Source: Halospeciosus flavus
Lineage (GTDB): Archaea > Halobacteriota > Halobacteria > Halobacteriales > Halobacteriaceae
Assembly: GCF_029814175.1 (NCBI RefSeq)
Contig: NZ_CP122313.1
Coordinates: 229,293-293,292 of the forward strand
DNA length: 64,000 nt
Reading direction: 5' to 3'
The translations under genes were made by a program, and so were the position numbers. The first letter of the stretch is position 1, and every line of letters begins with the position of its first letter. The notes beneath the pieces are model-generated. The model had not been told where the DNA came from. It saw only the letters and a list, made by a program, of their open reading frames with translations, and searched no databases. Positions 46,927 to 55,611 of the stretch are shown here, one piece after another.

Positions 46927-47345
46927 CGCTCTGAAACCGCGGCTTCGACCGTTTGGATGACTTCGTACGGGTCGTGCTCCGTATCGTTTCGAAGGGCGAC
47001 AACGAGACCTGTGGTCTCCGTGACCGGCACCACGACTGTAACCACATCCTCGTAGACGCGAGCAGTCGCGCGTAACGACTGCCCGTGGTGGTTTTCGTAC
47101 GCTGGAATACCGATCCCCTCCAGCTGAACGTTCTCCAGAATCGCGGTGACGTCCGCCGTCGTGTACTGGGCGGACGCAGCGCCGTCCCGGTACGGGACGC
47201 TGTACTCGCCGTTCTCGTAGGCAGCAATACCGACCAGTGACTCACCGACGGTGTCGGTCAACGGCGATTCAAGTCTTCGCGCCACGTCGGAGATCGACTG
47301 AGTACTGGCGGTCTGCTGGTCTGATGACGAGTGATTGTCGGCCAT
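46923..47345 (-). CDS. Hypothetical protein of the thioredoxin-M20 operon
   Basis: A 140-residue acidic protein with a Ser/Gln-rich start and an alpha/beta body (GESLVGIAAYENGEYSV, TATARVYEDVVTVVVPVTETTGLVVALRND). The second half looks like a roadblock/profilin-type or sensor fold, but I cannot name it. It starts 11 nt after the thioredoxin gene ends and overlaps the M20 start. Confidence 0.6.
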   Translation of the reverse strand: MADNHSSSDQQTASTQSISDVARRLESPLTDTVGESLVGIAAYENGEYSVPYRDGAASAQYTTADVTAILENVQLEGIGIPAYENHHGQSLRATARVYEDVVTVVVPVTETTGLVVALRNDTEHDPYEVIQTVEAAVSER

Positions 47346-47355
47346 AGTGGGGTGG

Positions 47356-47769
47356 TTATGTGTGGTTCTCGATAACGGTGCGAAGCCGTGATTCGTCTTG
47401 CATTCCGATCAGCCGCTCGACCGGCTGCTCGTCCGCGAACAGGACTAGCGTGGGGACGCTTTGAACGCCGTACTCGGCGGCGAGCTGTTGGTTCGCGTCA
47501 ATATCGACCTTTGCGACCGTCGCGTCGGTGTCGGCGGCGATAGTCTCGACGACTGGTTCGAGCATCTGGCACGGCCCACACCAGTCCGCGTAGAAGTCCA
47601 CGAGCACGACGTCGTGCTCGTCGACAGTTTCAGCCAACGCGGCCTGTCCGTTGATCTGGATCGGCGTCATTGGAGTCTGCGTGGTGGCTTCGGTCGTCTG
47701 CGCTGACTCGGCTCTGTCACGAAGCTCTTCCAGTTTCCGCTGTCGAATCTCCTCTAAATTCTCCGCCAT
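47356..47769 (-). CDS. Thioredoxin with helical N-terminal extension
   Basis: From ATG 47769 the product is 137 residues. The first ~35 residues form a charged helix (MAENLEEIRQRKLEELRDRA), typical of haloarchaeal thioredoxins of this type; the active site WCGPC is at 63-67 and the cis-Pro is in SVPTLVLF. It closely resembles TrxA at 39513 over the core. First gene of a three-gene operon. ACAATACTGT lies 49 nt upstream. Confidence 0.88.
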   Translation of the reverse strand: MAENLEEIRQRKLEELRDRAESAQTTEATTQTPMTPIQINGQAALAETVDEHDVVLVDFYADWCGPCQMLEPVVETIAADTDATVAKVDIDANQQLAAEYGVQSVPTLVLFADEQPVERLIGMQDESRLRTVIENHT

Positions 47770-47817
47770 GCTGTGGTTCTTCGACACGCGACGCTTTAGT
47801 TGTTTTGTACGAATGTC

Positions 47818-47827
47818 ACAATACTGT
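47818..47827. promoter_or_regulatory. ACAATACTGT motif upstream of thioredoxin
   Basis: Exact ACAATACTGT (gene strand ACAGTATTGT, half-sites ACA and TGT), 49 nt before the thioredoxin start. The same ten bases occur at 53903 and 55115. Confidence 0.5.
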
Positions 47828-47884
47828 ACTGGCGCACGGGTTCGACGTGATGCCTCGGGAAGTCAGTGAGCGAGCTGTACCTAG

Positions 47885-49144
47885 TCACTCCGGAGCGGGC
47901 GGTTCGTGCGTCCCGAACTCGGGGTGGGTTTCCTTCATCCAGACGTACACGATCGCTCCTGAGACGAACATCAACAGGGCTATTACGTAGAACGCGGCCT
48001 CGATGCTCAGCAACTCCATCGAGAGGCCGATGAGGATGGCGCCGACGCCGTAGCCGGTGTCCCGCCACATCCGGTAGACGCCCATTCCGGTCGCACGCCA
48101 CGTCGGGTGCGCGGCGTCTCCAGGCACTGTCATCAGGTTCGGGTAGAGCAACGCCATCCCGAGCCCCGACACTCCGGAGAGTACAATCCACGGGAGGTAC
48201 CCATTGACGAGGACCATCCCGAGGACGCCCGCGCCGGCGAGGAACATCCCGGCGAGGACTGGTGGTCGGCGTCCGATGCGGTCGGCGAGGCCGCCGGTCG
48301 CAATCTGGAGGAAGTACATCGCGCTGTGGACGGCGACAACGAATCCGACCGCCGCGATGCCGAGTCCCTGACTGGTGAGATACAGCGGGACGGCAAGCCA
48401 GAACAGCGTGTCGACGAACTTCTCGATGTGTCCCGCCTGGGCCGCGGCGAACAGTGTCTTGTCGCCGTAGGTCGCACGCTTCAGGACCTCGACGAACGGC
48501 AGGTTCGCGTCGTGGTGGTCGTCGTCCTCGACCTCCAACTCCGCGAGGTGGGCCGTCTCCTTGATCAGGAAGATCGAGATGAGGAACGCCAGCACGACGA
48601 CAGCAGCGAGGAAGTAGAACGGCTCCGGCCGAAGGCTCGTCTGAGCGGCGATGACACCCGTCACCCAGGCGCCGACGGCGACGCCGGTGTACCCGAACGC
48701 TTCGTCGATACCGACCGCGAGGCCGCGCTGGTCGGGGCCCGCGATGTCGATTTTGGCGTTAATTGCCATACTCCAGGTCAACGCTTGGTTGATCCCCAGT
48801 AAGACGTTCCCGACAGTTATCCACGCCCAGCTCGGGGCGTAGATGAGGATGATGGGCAGCGGGAGTGCGGTCGCCCAGCCAAGGACGAGTACGGGCTTGC
48901 GGCCGTACTCGCCGCCCCATTTGCCGGCGTAGAGGTTCAGGAGGCCCTTGACAAAGCCGAAGGAGACGACGAACGAGCCGATGACGAGCAGGGACTCGAC
49001 GCCGAGGACGTCACGGCCCAGTACCGGGACGACAGCCCGTTCGGACCCAATAGTCAGTCCCGTGGCGAACACCAACAGGACGTGGAGTGAGAACTGCCCG
49101 AGGTGCTCACGGATACCCTGTTTGAGGTCAGTTTCCGTACTCAT
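47885..49144 (-). CDS. MFS transporter
   Basis: A 419-residue major-facilitator protein with about twelve hydrophobic helices and the typical loop GGEYGRKPVLVLGW between helices 2 and 3, and GLADRIGRRPPVLAG in the second half. The substrate is unknown. It starts 3 nt after the rhodanese/MBL gene, so it may move a sulfur compound or its product; this is context only. Confidence 0.85.
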   Translation of the reverse strand: MSTETDLKQGIREHLGQFSLHVLLVFATGLTIGSERAVVPVLGRDVLGVESLLVIGSFVVSFGFVKGLLNLYAGKWGGEYGRKPVLVLGWATALPLPIILIYAPSWAWITVGNVLLGINQALTWSMAINAKIDIAGPDQRGLAVGIDEAFGYTGVAVGAWVTGVIAAQTSLRPEPFYFLAAVVVLAFLISIFLIKETAHLAELEVEDDDHHDANLPFVEVLKRATYGDKTLFAAAQAGHIEKFVDTLFWLAVPLYLTSQGLGIAAVGFVVAVHSAMYFLQIATGGLADRIGRRPPVLAGMFLAGAGVLGMVLVNGYLPWIVLSGVSGLGMALLYPNLMTVPGDAAHPTWRATGMGVYRMWRDTGYGVGAILIGLSMELLSIEAAFYVIALLMFVSGAIVYVWMKETHPEFGTHEPPAPE

Positions 49145-49147
49145 GGA

Positions 49148-50260
49148 TTACTCGGCGGCGCAGTTGTTGGGGCCCAGTTCCAGCTCGGCCAGTTCGTCGG
49201 CCGAGACCGATTCTTGTCCCACGTTCGTCCGCTTGACACGCTCGAAGTTCGGCGGATGGTCCGGAATGTCCGCTGCGAGTTCCTCGACGAATTCCTCCCG
49301 GTCGCGGCCCAGATCGTCGTTTTGGTCTTTGACTTCAGCAAGGGTCGCAGCGACTGGCGGTTCAGGGGACCCAGGGTCGTGGGCCGGCAGGACGAGCGCG
49401 TCGTCCGGTCGATCGAGCAATCGTTGGAGACTCTCGTAGAGTGTTGCCGCGTTCCGTTCGACATCGGAATCCTCGATGCCTGCTTCGACGCCAAGTTCGA
49501 CGCGGCCCACACTCTCGTGGAAGAGTGTGTCGCCCGTGAGCAACGCCGCCCCCTCGATGTCGAAGGAGACGCTTCCCTCACTGTGGCCTGGCGTGTGAAT
49601 GACCTCGACGTCGGCCCGTCCGACCGGTACGGCCTGGCCGTCTTCGAGGGGTGTCGCGTCGAGCGCGAGCGCGTCTTTCGGGTGAAGGTAGTAGGATGTA
49701 TTGTGTCGGTCGGCGAGCTCTGCGGCTCCGGAGACGTGGTCGGCGTGGGCGTGCGTGTCGAAGACGCCGACGAGGGTGGCATCGTAATCGTCGAGGATCA
49801 GTTCGTACTCGTCGAGATAGTGCGACGGGTCGAAGACGGCGGCCTCCCCGTCCGAGACGAGAACGTGTGAAAGACAGCCCTTTCCCGGACGCGCGACCTG
49901 AACGAGCGTGCCATCGAGGTCGGCTGGTACTTCTGCGTGCCGATGGATGCGGCTCCACCCATTCATCCCATCCATGAGCGTTACTGCGTTGTAGCCCAGT
50001 TCATTGAGGACCTCTGTCGCAGTCTGGGAGACGACACCTGCGGCACAGACCGTGACAATCCGCTCCTCACGTGGAAGGTCGGAGAGGGCGTCTTTGGCCT
50101 GTTCGGGGTCGTCAGTGAGTTCGTCGTAGACGTCGACGTTGACACTCCCCGGGATATGCCAGTCCTCGAAGTCTGCTTCGTGGCGGATATCGACGACGAG
50201 AAGATTTTCGTCGCCGTCGTGTACCAGTTCGCTAACTTCGTTCGGCGGTAGTTCCTCCAT
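49148..50260 (-). CDS. Rhodanese-MBL fusion, persulfide-dioxygenase-like (1)
   Basis: A 370-residue protein. Residues 1-110 are a rhodanese domain with active-site Cys 72 in VTVCAAGVVSQ; residues 115-345 are a metallo-beta-lactamase fold with THAHADHVSG (His 170, His 172, Asp 174, His 175), VIHTPGHSEGSVSF and LTGDTLF. The order is rhodanese first, the reverse of the usual ETHE1-rhodanese fusions. The end is LELGPNNCAAE, with Cys 367 four residues from the end; the same tail occurs in two paralogues of this window. Probable role: handling of persulfide or thiosulfate sulfur. It precedes the MFS gene by 3 nt. Confidence 0.82.
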   Translation of the reverse strand: MEELPPNEVSELVHDGDENLLVVDIRHEADFEDWHIPGSVNVDVYDELTDDPEQAKDALSDLPREERIVTVCAAGVVSQTATEVLNELGYNAVTLMDGMNGWSRIHRHAEVPADLDGTLVQVARPGKGCLSHVLVSDGEAAVFDPSHYLDEYELILDDYDATLVGVFDTHAHADHVSGAAELADRHNTSYYLHPKDALALDATPLEDGQAVPVGRADVEVIHTPGHSEGSVSFDIEGAALLTGDTLFHESVGRVELGVEAGIEDSDVERNAATLYESLQRLLDRPDDALVLPAHDPGSPEPPVAATLAEVKDQNDDLGRDREEFVEELAADIPDHPPNFERVKRTNVGQESVSADELAELELGPNNCAAE

Positions 50261-50349
50261 CTGTGGTTCCGTGTAGCAGGGAGACCAGCAACAGGCTACT
50301 GCCGGACATGACCGGCACTGTTAATTTTGCCGAGGCCAAATGTGTTCGT

Positions 50350-51075
50350 ATGAGTCTGTACGAGGCGTCGATCCGGGTCAAACACGAGTGTCCGTACCGG
50401 TCGATATCGGAACGCTATCCGGACTTAACGATACGCGAGTGGCCGCTGAGCGACTGCCAAGTTCTCGAAATCACAGCCGAGGAGACGCCCACCGACGAGT
50501 TAATCGATCAGCTCGGCACCGTGCTGCACGAGTCAGCGGACGAGGACGGGTATCACGTCGTTACGCAGTCCTGTCTCTGCTCGCTCGACGAATCGATTAT
50601 CGACCGATTCGAGAAACATAATTGCCTGTATCAGTCCCCGACCATCTACCGACAGGGCTGGGAGCACTACACGGTGATTGCGTTTGATGGAGAAGACATC
50701 CGGGCGCTGCTCGATGACTTGCGCTCTGATAGAGAGATCGAACTCCTCTCGAAAACCTCGATTTCAGAGAAACAGGTTCCGCACAGTATGTTGGCCCCGG
50801 TCGACCAGCTCTTCGAAAACCTCACAGACCGGCAGGTGGCAGCACTCCAGTTAGCGCTCGAAACGGGCTACTACGAACAGCCACGGAAGACGTCGCTGCG
50901 TGACCTCGCCGAGCAGACGGCCGTCGCTCGGTCGACGTACGAGGAACACCTTCGAAAGGCGGAGAACAAACTCCTCACGAACGCGGGTCAGTTCCTCCGG
51001 TTAGTCACTGCGACGACGACATCGAACCCGCTACAGGTCGAAACAACCCCGCAGGAAGAACAGGCCGCCGACTAA
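50350..51075 (+). CDS. Bat-type HTH-10 transcriptional regulator
   Basis: From ATG 50350 the product is 241 residues. The last ~70 residues have the HTH_10 signature LTDRQVAALQLALETGYYEQPRKTS, then LAEQTAVARSTYEEHLRKAENKLL. The first 150 residues form a sensor-like alpha/beta domain with Cys in CPYRS, SDCQV and QSCLCSL, which could sense thiols; that last point is inference. It lies between two divergently arranged rhodanese/MBL genes and is a good candidate for their regulator. Confidence 0.82.
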   Translation: MSLYEASIRVKHECPYRSISERYPDLTIREWPLSDCQVLEITAEETPTDELIDQLGTVLHESADEDGYHVVTQSCLCSLDESIIDRFEKHNCLYQSPTIYRQGWEHYTVIAFDGEDIRALLDDLRSDREIELLSKTSISEKQVPHSMLAPVDQLFENLTDRQVAALQLALETGYYEQPRKTSLRDLAEQTAVARSTYEEHLRKAENKLLTNAGQFLRLVTATTTSNPLQVETTPQEEQAAD

Positions 51076-51119
51076 CCCGGCCGAGGAGTTGAGATGGTAG
51101 GTTTCAGGTTCTCGTCTGC

Positions 51120-52244
51120 TTAGTTCGCGGCGCAGTTGTTGGGGCCGAGTTCGAGCGTCTCGACGTCGCCACTAGGCTGTTCTTTGCCCCAGTTGATCTG
51201 CTTGATCTCGTTGTAGTTCGCGGGCTCGTCGGAGAGACTCTCGACGATGGTCTCGACGAACGTCTCCTCGTCGCCGTCCTCGACGTAGCTCAGCAGTTCG
51301 TTCGTCGTCTCCGCCTGCAGGTCGCCGAGCGCCGTCGCAAGCGGCCGAACCTCCTCATCACTGAAGTGACCGGGGAGGACAACCGTCTCGTCCGAGAGAT
51401 CGGTTAGCGTGGTGAGGCTGTCGAATAGCCGGCTGGACGCCTCGCGAACGGCCTCCTCGGAGCCATCCTCGAGGTCAGGTCGACCGACGCTCCGCAGGAA
51501 CAGCGTGTCTCCGGAGAGGAGCGCGTCGTCGAACCGGAACGAGACGCTGCCGGGCGTGTGACCGGGGGTGTGCAGCACATCGAGGGCTCGGTCGCCGACG
51601 GCAATGCTGTCTCCATCCTTGATTTCGGTGACTTCGTCGAGTTCGCCCGCATCCTCGGAGTGGAGATAGTAGGGCACGTCGAGTTCGCCGGCGAGCCGGC
51701 GGGCGCCGGAGACGTGGTCGGCGTGGGCGTGCGTGTCAGCGACCCCGATGATATCGAGGTCGTTGTCGTCCGCGACGTTCAGGTACTGGTCGATGTACTG
51801 GGTCGGGTCGACGACGACGGCTTTGTCGCCGTCGTGTGCGAGGTAGGATACACAGCCCGTCCCGGGGCGAACGATCTGGGTGATGCCGTCGGCGCTACCC
51901 ACGTCGTATTCGCGGTGGACGCGTCCCCAGGCGTTCATGCCGTCGGGGATGGATTTGGCGTCGAACCCGTGTTCGCGGAGGAAGTCGGCAGCGCGGGCGG
52001 ACGTGACGCCCCCGACACAGACGACAGCGATTTCTTCTTCTTCGGGGAGGTCGTCGAGATTGTCTTCCAGTCCCGAATAGTCGTACTGGAGGAGTTCGTC
52101 GTAGATGGGAACGTTCGTGCTTCCCGGAATCTGCCACTCCTCGTAGTCCTCCTCGTTGCGGACGTCGAGGACAAATACGTCCTCGGCGTCGTCTTCAGCG
52201 ATGCGGCGTGCGACCTCGGACGCGTCGATATCAGTATTGCTCAT
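51120..52244 (-). CDS. Rhodanese-MBL fusion, persulfide-dioxygenase-like (2)
   Basis: From ATG 52244 the product is 374 residues. Rhodanese domain with Cys 76 in AVVCVGGVTSA; MBL domain with DTHAHADHVSGA, VLHTPGHTPGSVSF and LLSGDTLFLRSVGRPD. The tail is LELGPNNCAAN, with Cys 371. An upstream in-frame start exists, but the ATG at 52244 gives the usual N-terminus. It converges with the HTH-10 gene and is transcribed alone. CCAATACTAC stands 6 nt before the start. Confidence 0.85.
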   Translation of the reverse strand: MSNTDIDASEVARRIAEDDAEDVFVLDVRNEEDYEEWQIPGSTNVPIYDELLQYDYSGLEDNLDDLPEEEEIAVVCVGGVTSARAADFLREHGFDAKSIPDGMNAWGRVHREYDVGSADGITQIVRPGTGCVSYLAHDGDKAVVVDPTQYIDQYLNVADDNDLDIIGVADTHAHADHVSGARRLAGELDVPYYLHSEDAGELDEVTEIKDGDSIAVGDRALDVLHTPGHTPGSVSFRFDDALLSGDTLFLRSVGRPDLEDGSEEAVREASSRLFDSLTTLTDLSDETVVLPGHFSDEEVRPLATALGDLQAETTNELLSYVEDGDEETFVETIVESLSDEPANYNEIKQINWGKEQPSGDVETLELGPNNCAAN

Positions 52245-52428
52245 TACAGCCAATACTACACAGCCAGGTGGATATAAATGTGTTGGGAGCGGGTTATTGG
52301 AGGGGACGCCTATTCCTACGGCAATGCCGGTATATCGTCCCAAAATATAATTAGTGGCTTGAAACAGACCGGTTATGGTTGATGTCTGGGTCGCCAGCTA
52401 TTTCATAATTCACCCACAACTGCATAGC

Positions 52429-52992
52429 ATGGGTCATCACACATTCGACGCTGACAAAGCGACGAAACTTGAGGACGCGGCGACACGGTATCGGTATCTC
52501 TCTCGAGAGGAGCTTCTCTGGGCCCTTGATCCGGATGAAGCCGAGACCGTCGCTGATCTGGGTAGCGGAACCGGCTTCTACACAGATGCAATCGCGCCGC
52601 ACGTTGGTCAGGTCTATGCAATTGATATCCAAGAGGCGATGCACGAGTACTACCGCGACAAGGGTGTTCCGGAGAACACCGAGCTCGTGACGTCTGGTGT
52701 AGATAGTCTCCCGTTCGAATCCGACGAACTAGATGCGGCAGTCTCGACGATGACGTATCACGAGTTTGCAAGTGCACAGGCACGTTCCGAACTTGCACGC
52801 GTTCTCGCTCCTGGCGGTCGCCTCGTTATCGGCGATTGGTCAGCGGACGGTGCCGGCGAAGATGGCCCGCCGTTGGAAGAACGCTTTGCTGCCGGTGAAG
52901 TGACGTCAGCACTTCGCGATGCCGGCTTCGAGATCGAGTTCCACGCAACTCGGCCGGAGACGTTCCTCGTCGTGGGTATCACCGATGAGTAG
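52429..52992 (+). CDS. Class I SAM-dependent methyltransferase
   Basis: From ATG 52429 the product is 187 residues. Motif I is VADLGSGTGFYTDAI, motif II region VYAIDIQEAM, and MTYHEFA and RVLAPGGRLVIGDWS complete the fold. Similar small methyltransferases are found beside sulfur or arsenic genes; the substrate may be a thiol, but sequence alone does not show it. It overlaps the rhodanese gene by 8 nt. Confidence 0.82.
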   Translation: MGHHTFDADKATKLEDAATRYRYLSREELLWALDPDEAETVADLGSGTGFYTDAIAPHVGQVYAIDIQEAMHEYYRDKGVPENTELVTSGVDSLPFESDELDAAVSTMTYHEFASAQARSELARVLAPGGRLVIGDWSADGAGEDGPPLEERFAAGEVTSALRDAGFEIEFHATRPETFLVVGITDE

Positions 52993-53353
52993 TATTGGGC
53001 CCTCGCAGCTGGACGACCGTCGATCCGACGACGACGTTTTCGTTCTCGATATTCGCCCAGAACAGGAATACCGGGAGAACCACATTTCGGGCAGCACCAA
53101 CGCACCGGTCTACCGAGACCTGCAACAAGGCCGTCTCGAAGCGCTCGACTCGCATCTGGACAGGATTCCAGACGACACGGAAGTCGTCACAGTATGTAAG
53201 GCGGGTATCGTCGCTCGGAAAGCGACCGAGTACCTCGAAGACGCAGGCTACACAGCCACGACGCTTACCGGCGGATACACTGGGTGGCGACAGTACGAGC
53301 GAAATACAGTCCTGTATCGGATTACCTCATTTCTCCGAAAAATCGTCCGATAG
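52985..53353 (+). CDS. Single-domain rhodanese
   Basis: From ATG 52985 the product is 122 residues. VFVLDIRPEQEYRENHISGS is the standard rhodanese entry; the active Cys 71 is in VTVCKAGIVARKA and TLTGGYTGWRQYE closes the fold. The start overlaps the methyltransferase stop, so the two are coupled. It would move sulfane sulfur between carriers. Confidence 0.88.
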   Translation: MSSIGPSQLDDRRSDDDVFVLDIRPEQEYRENHISGSTNAPVYRDLQQGRLEALDSHLDRIPDDTEVVTVCKAGIVARKATEYLEDAGYTATTLTGGYTGWRQYERNTVLYRITSFLRKIVR

Positions 53354-53447
53354 CCGGGGAGTGAGACGCTCCAGTGGCGAGGTCGGTTTGCACGCCGTCA
53401 CGGACTGTCGCCAATTTAGGCCGATACTCTAGCTGAGGAACGCTGCG

Positions 53448-53852
53448 TTAACTCTCAGCGGGTGCTGCGGGTTGCGATTTGTTTCCGTACTTCTCTTCGA
53501 ACTCACCGATGAGCTGGCCCATTTTCGCGTACCAGTCGTTGAGCGTCCGCTGCATCTCGCTTGTGATCTCGTCGGCGTCACGCGGATGGTAGACGTGGTA
53601 GTAGCCACCCTGCTCGTAGTTCACCTGTTCCTTCTGGATGAAGCCCGCCTGGAGCAGCCGCTGGACGCTGCGGTACGCAGTCGACCGTTCACGGTCGACC
53701 TGTTCTGCGATTTCGTCGACGGTGAGTGGTTCCTGGCGGTCCTGAAGCAGCTGGAAGATGTCCTTGTCGATCGTCTTGAGGTCGTGGAAACACTCCAGCA
53801 GTCCCTCACACTGCATGTCCCGCCGGAGCATCTCATTCATTGATTCAGCCAT
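53448..53852 (-). CDS. Winged-helix regulator (TrmB-like) of the sulfur cluster
   Basis: A 134-residue protein. LTVDEIAEQVDRERSTAYRSVQRLLQAGFIQKEQ is the winged helix, followed by a wing (YEQGGYYHVYHPRD) and a C-terminal helix; two Cys (MQCEGLLECFHD) near the N-terminus might sense redox or sulfane sulfur. It starts 2 nt after the TauE frame ends and has ACAATACTGT 51 nt upstream, which it may bind itself. Confidence 0.8.
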   Translation of the reverse strand: MAESMNEMLRRDMQCEGLLECFHDLKTIDKDIFQLLQDRQEPLTVDEIAEQVDRERSTAYRSVQRLLQAGFIQKEQVNYEQGGYYHVYHPRDADEITSEMQRTLNDWYAKMGQLIGEFEEKYGNKSQPAAPAES

Positions 53853-53854
53853 TA

Positions 53855-54919
53855 CTAACGGAGTGTAGGTGTTAGAGCCTCAAAAGTGTTTGCATAGTCG
53901 GCACAATACTGTACCGACCTACGACGTGGTGAGCCGGCACCACGTCCCGGTCCGGTCGTCCCGAGCCGGCAGACGGCGGCGAGGACGACGGCGCCACTGA
54001 CGAGCAGCGCCGCGCCGAAGATGAGTACCGTGCTCAGCGTGTTGAGCAGGTCGATCCCGTAGACCGTCCCGAGTTTGTTCGACGCGACGGCGAGACTCCC
54101 CGCGAGCAGCATCGCCGCGAAGTAGCCCTTGATCTCGTCCTCGTCGACGAGGTTCGTCGCACCCGCCCCGACGCGAGCCCCGAGCGCGCTCCCGACGAGC
54201 AGGAACGCGACGACGGGCAGCGCGACCGAGCCCGACTGGGCATAGGTGAACGCACCGAACGCGCCCGAGATCGTGATCTGGAGGATGTCAGTTCCTACGG
54301 CGATTGCAGCAGGAACCCCGAGCCCGTACATCATCGCCGGCATGAGGAGGAACCCGCCGCCGACGCCGAGGAAGCCCGAGAGGACGCCGATGACGAGCCC
54401 CACGGCGAAGATAATCGTCCCCGAGACGCGGACGCCGCCGCGTAACGTCACCATCGGGGGGATGTGAATCGATTGGACGCGGTCCGCGAGGTCGCTACTC
54501 GTCTCGGTATCGTCGTCGTCGTCGGACCACGCGTCCCGGAGCGTGAGCAGCCCCACAGCGGCGAGCAGGCCGACGTAGGCGACGTTGATGATGAGGTCGG
54601 CCATTCCGGTGGCTTCGAGGAAGAACACGACGCTCTTCCCGCCCTCGATGCCGATGGTCATCGCGACGGTCATGATCGCTGCGAGCTTGTAGTCGACCTG
54701 GCCGTGGTCGCGGTGGCGGAGCGCGCCGATGACGCTCGTCCCGAACACGAACGCGAGCCCGCTTCCGACGGCGACTGTCGATGGATAGCCCATCACGAGT
54801 AGTGCAGGTGTGACGAGGAACGACCCGCCCATACCGAAGAACCCGAACAGGGTCCCGATGAGCAGGCCGAACCCGACGAACACCGCGACCATCGTAAGGC
54901 TCAGACCGAGGATCGCCAC
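53855..54919 (-). CDS. TauE/SafE-family sulfite/sulfonate exporter (1)
   Basis: A 354-residue membrane protein starting at GTG 54919, with eight or more hydrophobic helices. The TauE repeats are visible as GTLFGFFGMGGSFLVTPALL and GVLSGFLGVGGGFLLMPAMMYGLG. The last ~30 residues (GSPRRRSVQYCADYANTFEA and on) are unlike the family and read through the likely promoter of the next gene, so an indel near 53930-53960 may have extended the frame. It follows the 49-residue membrane protein by 2 nt. Confidence 0.82.
   Translation of the reverse strand: MAILGLSLTMVAVFVGFGLLIGTLFGFFGMGGSFLVTPALLVMGYPSTVAVGSGLAFVFGTSVIGALRHRDHGQVDYKLAAIMTVAMTIGIEGGKSVVFFLEATGMADLIINVAYVGLLAAVGLLTLRDAWSDDDDDTETSSDLADRVQSIHIPPMVTLRGGVRVSGTIIFAVGLVIGVLSGFLGVGGGFLLMPAMMYGLGVPAAIAVGTDILQITISGAFGAFTYAQSGSVALPVVAFLLVGSALGARVGAGATNLVDEDEIKGYFAAMLLAGSLAVASNKLGTVYGIDLLNTLSTVLIFGAALLVSGAVVLAAVCRLGTTGPGRGAGSPRRRSVQYCADYANTFEALTPTLR
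53903..53912. promoter_or_regulatory. ACAATACTGT motif upstream of the winged-helix regulator
   Basis: Exact ACAATACTGT, 51 nt before the regulator start, inside the odd C-terminal extension of the TauE frame. Confidence 0.5.
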
Positions 54920-54921
54920 GG

Positions 54922-55071
54922 TTAGTCACCTCCGAGGGCGTCGATGACGGTCGCGCCGACCGTGTTACTAAGCAGGCCGTACGCCAGGTACAGCACGAAG
55001 GCTTCCGCGAGGACGACCCCAACGGTGGCGACAGCCTGCGCGGGCCCACTCAAATTCTCGAGTCCGAACAT
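54922..55071 (-). CDS. 49-residue membrane protein (DUF7512-type)
   Basis: ATG 55069-55071 to TAA 54922-54924. The protein has one long hydrophobic segment, AVATVGVVLAEAFVLYLAYG, and ends ATVIDALGGD. It is just upstream of the TauE gene (2 nt). Tiny proteins of this kind accompany TauE/YedE genes in haloarchaeal sulfur clusters. It may be an accessory subunit. ACAATACTGT lies 44 nt upstream. Confidence 0.7.
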   Translation of the reverse strand: MFGLENLSGPAQAVATVGVVLAEAFVLYLAYGLLSNTVGATVIDALGGD

Positions 55072-55114
55072 CTTACACGACCCCCATAGTCTTGTTTCTA
55101 AACCCAGTTACCGT

Positions 55115-55124
55115 ACAATACTGT
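55115..55124. promoter_or_regulatory. ACAATACTGT motif upstream of the TauE operon
   Basis: Exact ACAATACTGT, 44 nt before the start of the 49-residue protein; third exact copy in the window. Confidence 0.5.
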
Positions 55125-55161
55125 TGCCGGACGGCGGTGTCTGTGAGCTGTGATGGCATGA

Positions 55162-55611
55162 TTAGGTTCCCTCCTCGCTGCCCATCAGCGAGCGGACGTA
55201 TCCCTGTGCGTACGCGCCGAGGAACATCCCGCCGATGGCCCACAGGATCGGATAGTTCCCGACGCCGAAGCTCGCGTAGGCGGCGCCAGGACAGATTCCT
55301 GAGAGCCCCCAGCCGACGCCGAAGATCACGCCTCCGACGACGACGTTGCGGTCGAACTCCTTCACGCGGCGCGTGTACTCGCTCGCTGTGAGCGGCGCAC
55401 GATCGAGGTAGCGCGTTGCGACGGCGAACGTGATGCCGGTGACGACGGCGGCCCCACCCATCACGAAGACGAGTCCGAAGTCGTCGAACTGGAGGAAGTC
55501 CAGCACGACCTCGGGACGCGCCATGCCGCTGACGGCGAGACCGAGGCCGAATATCAGCCCCCCGACGTAGATGACGGGAAGGAACCATGGGCTTCGCGTC
55601 TCGTTGCTCAT
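55162..55611 (-). CDS. YeeE/YedE-family permease, second half-protein
   Basis: From ATG 55611 the product is 149 residues with four hydrophobic helices. GGLIFGLGLAVSGMARPEVVLDFL and GVGWGLSGICPGAAYASFG are YeeE/YedE (TsuA-like) repeats, the second with the conserved Cys that passes thiosulfate or sulfane sulfur. The codons before this ATG belong to the upstream half in another frame. The start overlaps that gene's stop (ATGA). Together the two halves should build one channel. Confidence 0.85.
   Translation of the reverse strand: MSNETRSPWFLPVIYVGGLIFGLGLAVSGMARPEVVLDFLQFDDFGLVFVMGGAAVVTGITFAVATRYLDRAPLTASEYTRRVKEFDRNVVVGGVIFGVGWGLSGICPGAAYASFGVGNYPILWAIGGMFLGAYAQGYVRSLMGSEEGT

Noticed and set aside
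52429..52992. DNA methyltransferase
   Set aside because: Small class I fold with no DPPY-type or target-recognition region; it is coupled to a rhodanese, so a small-molecule substrate is more likely.
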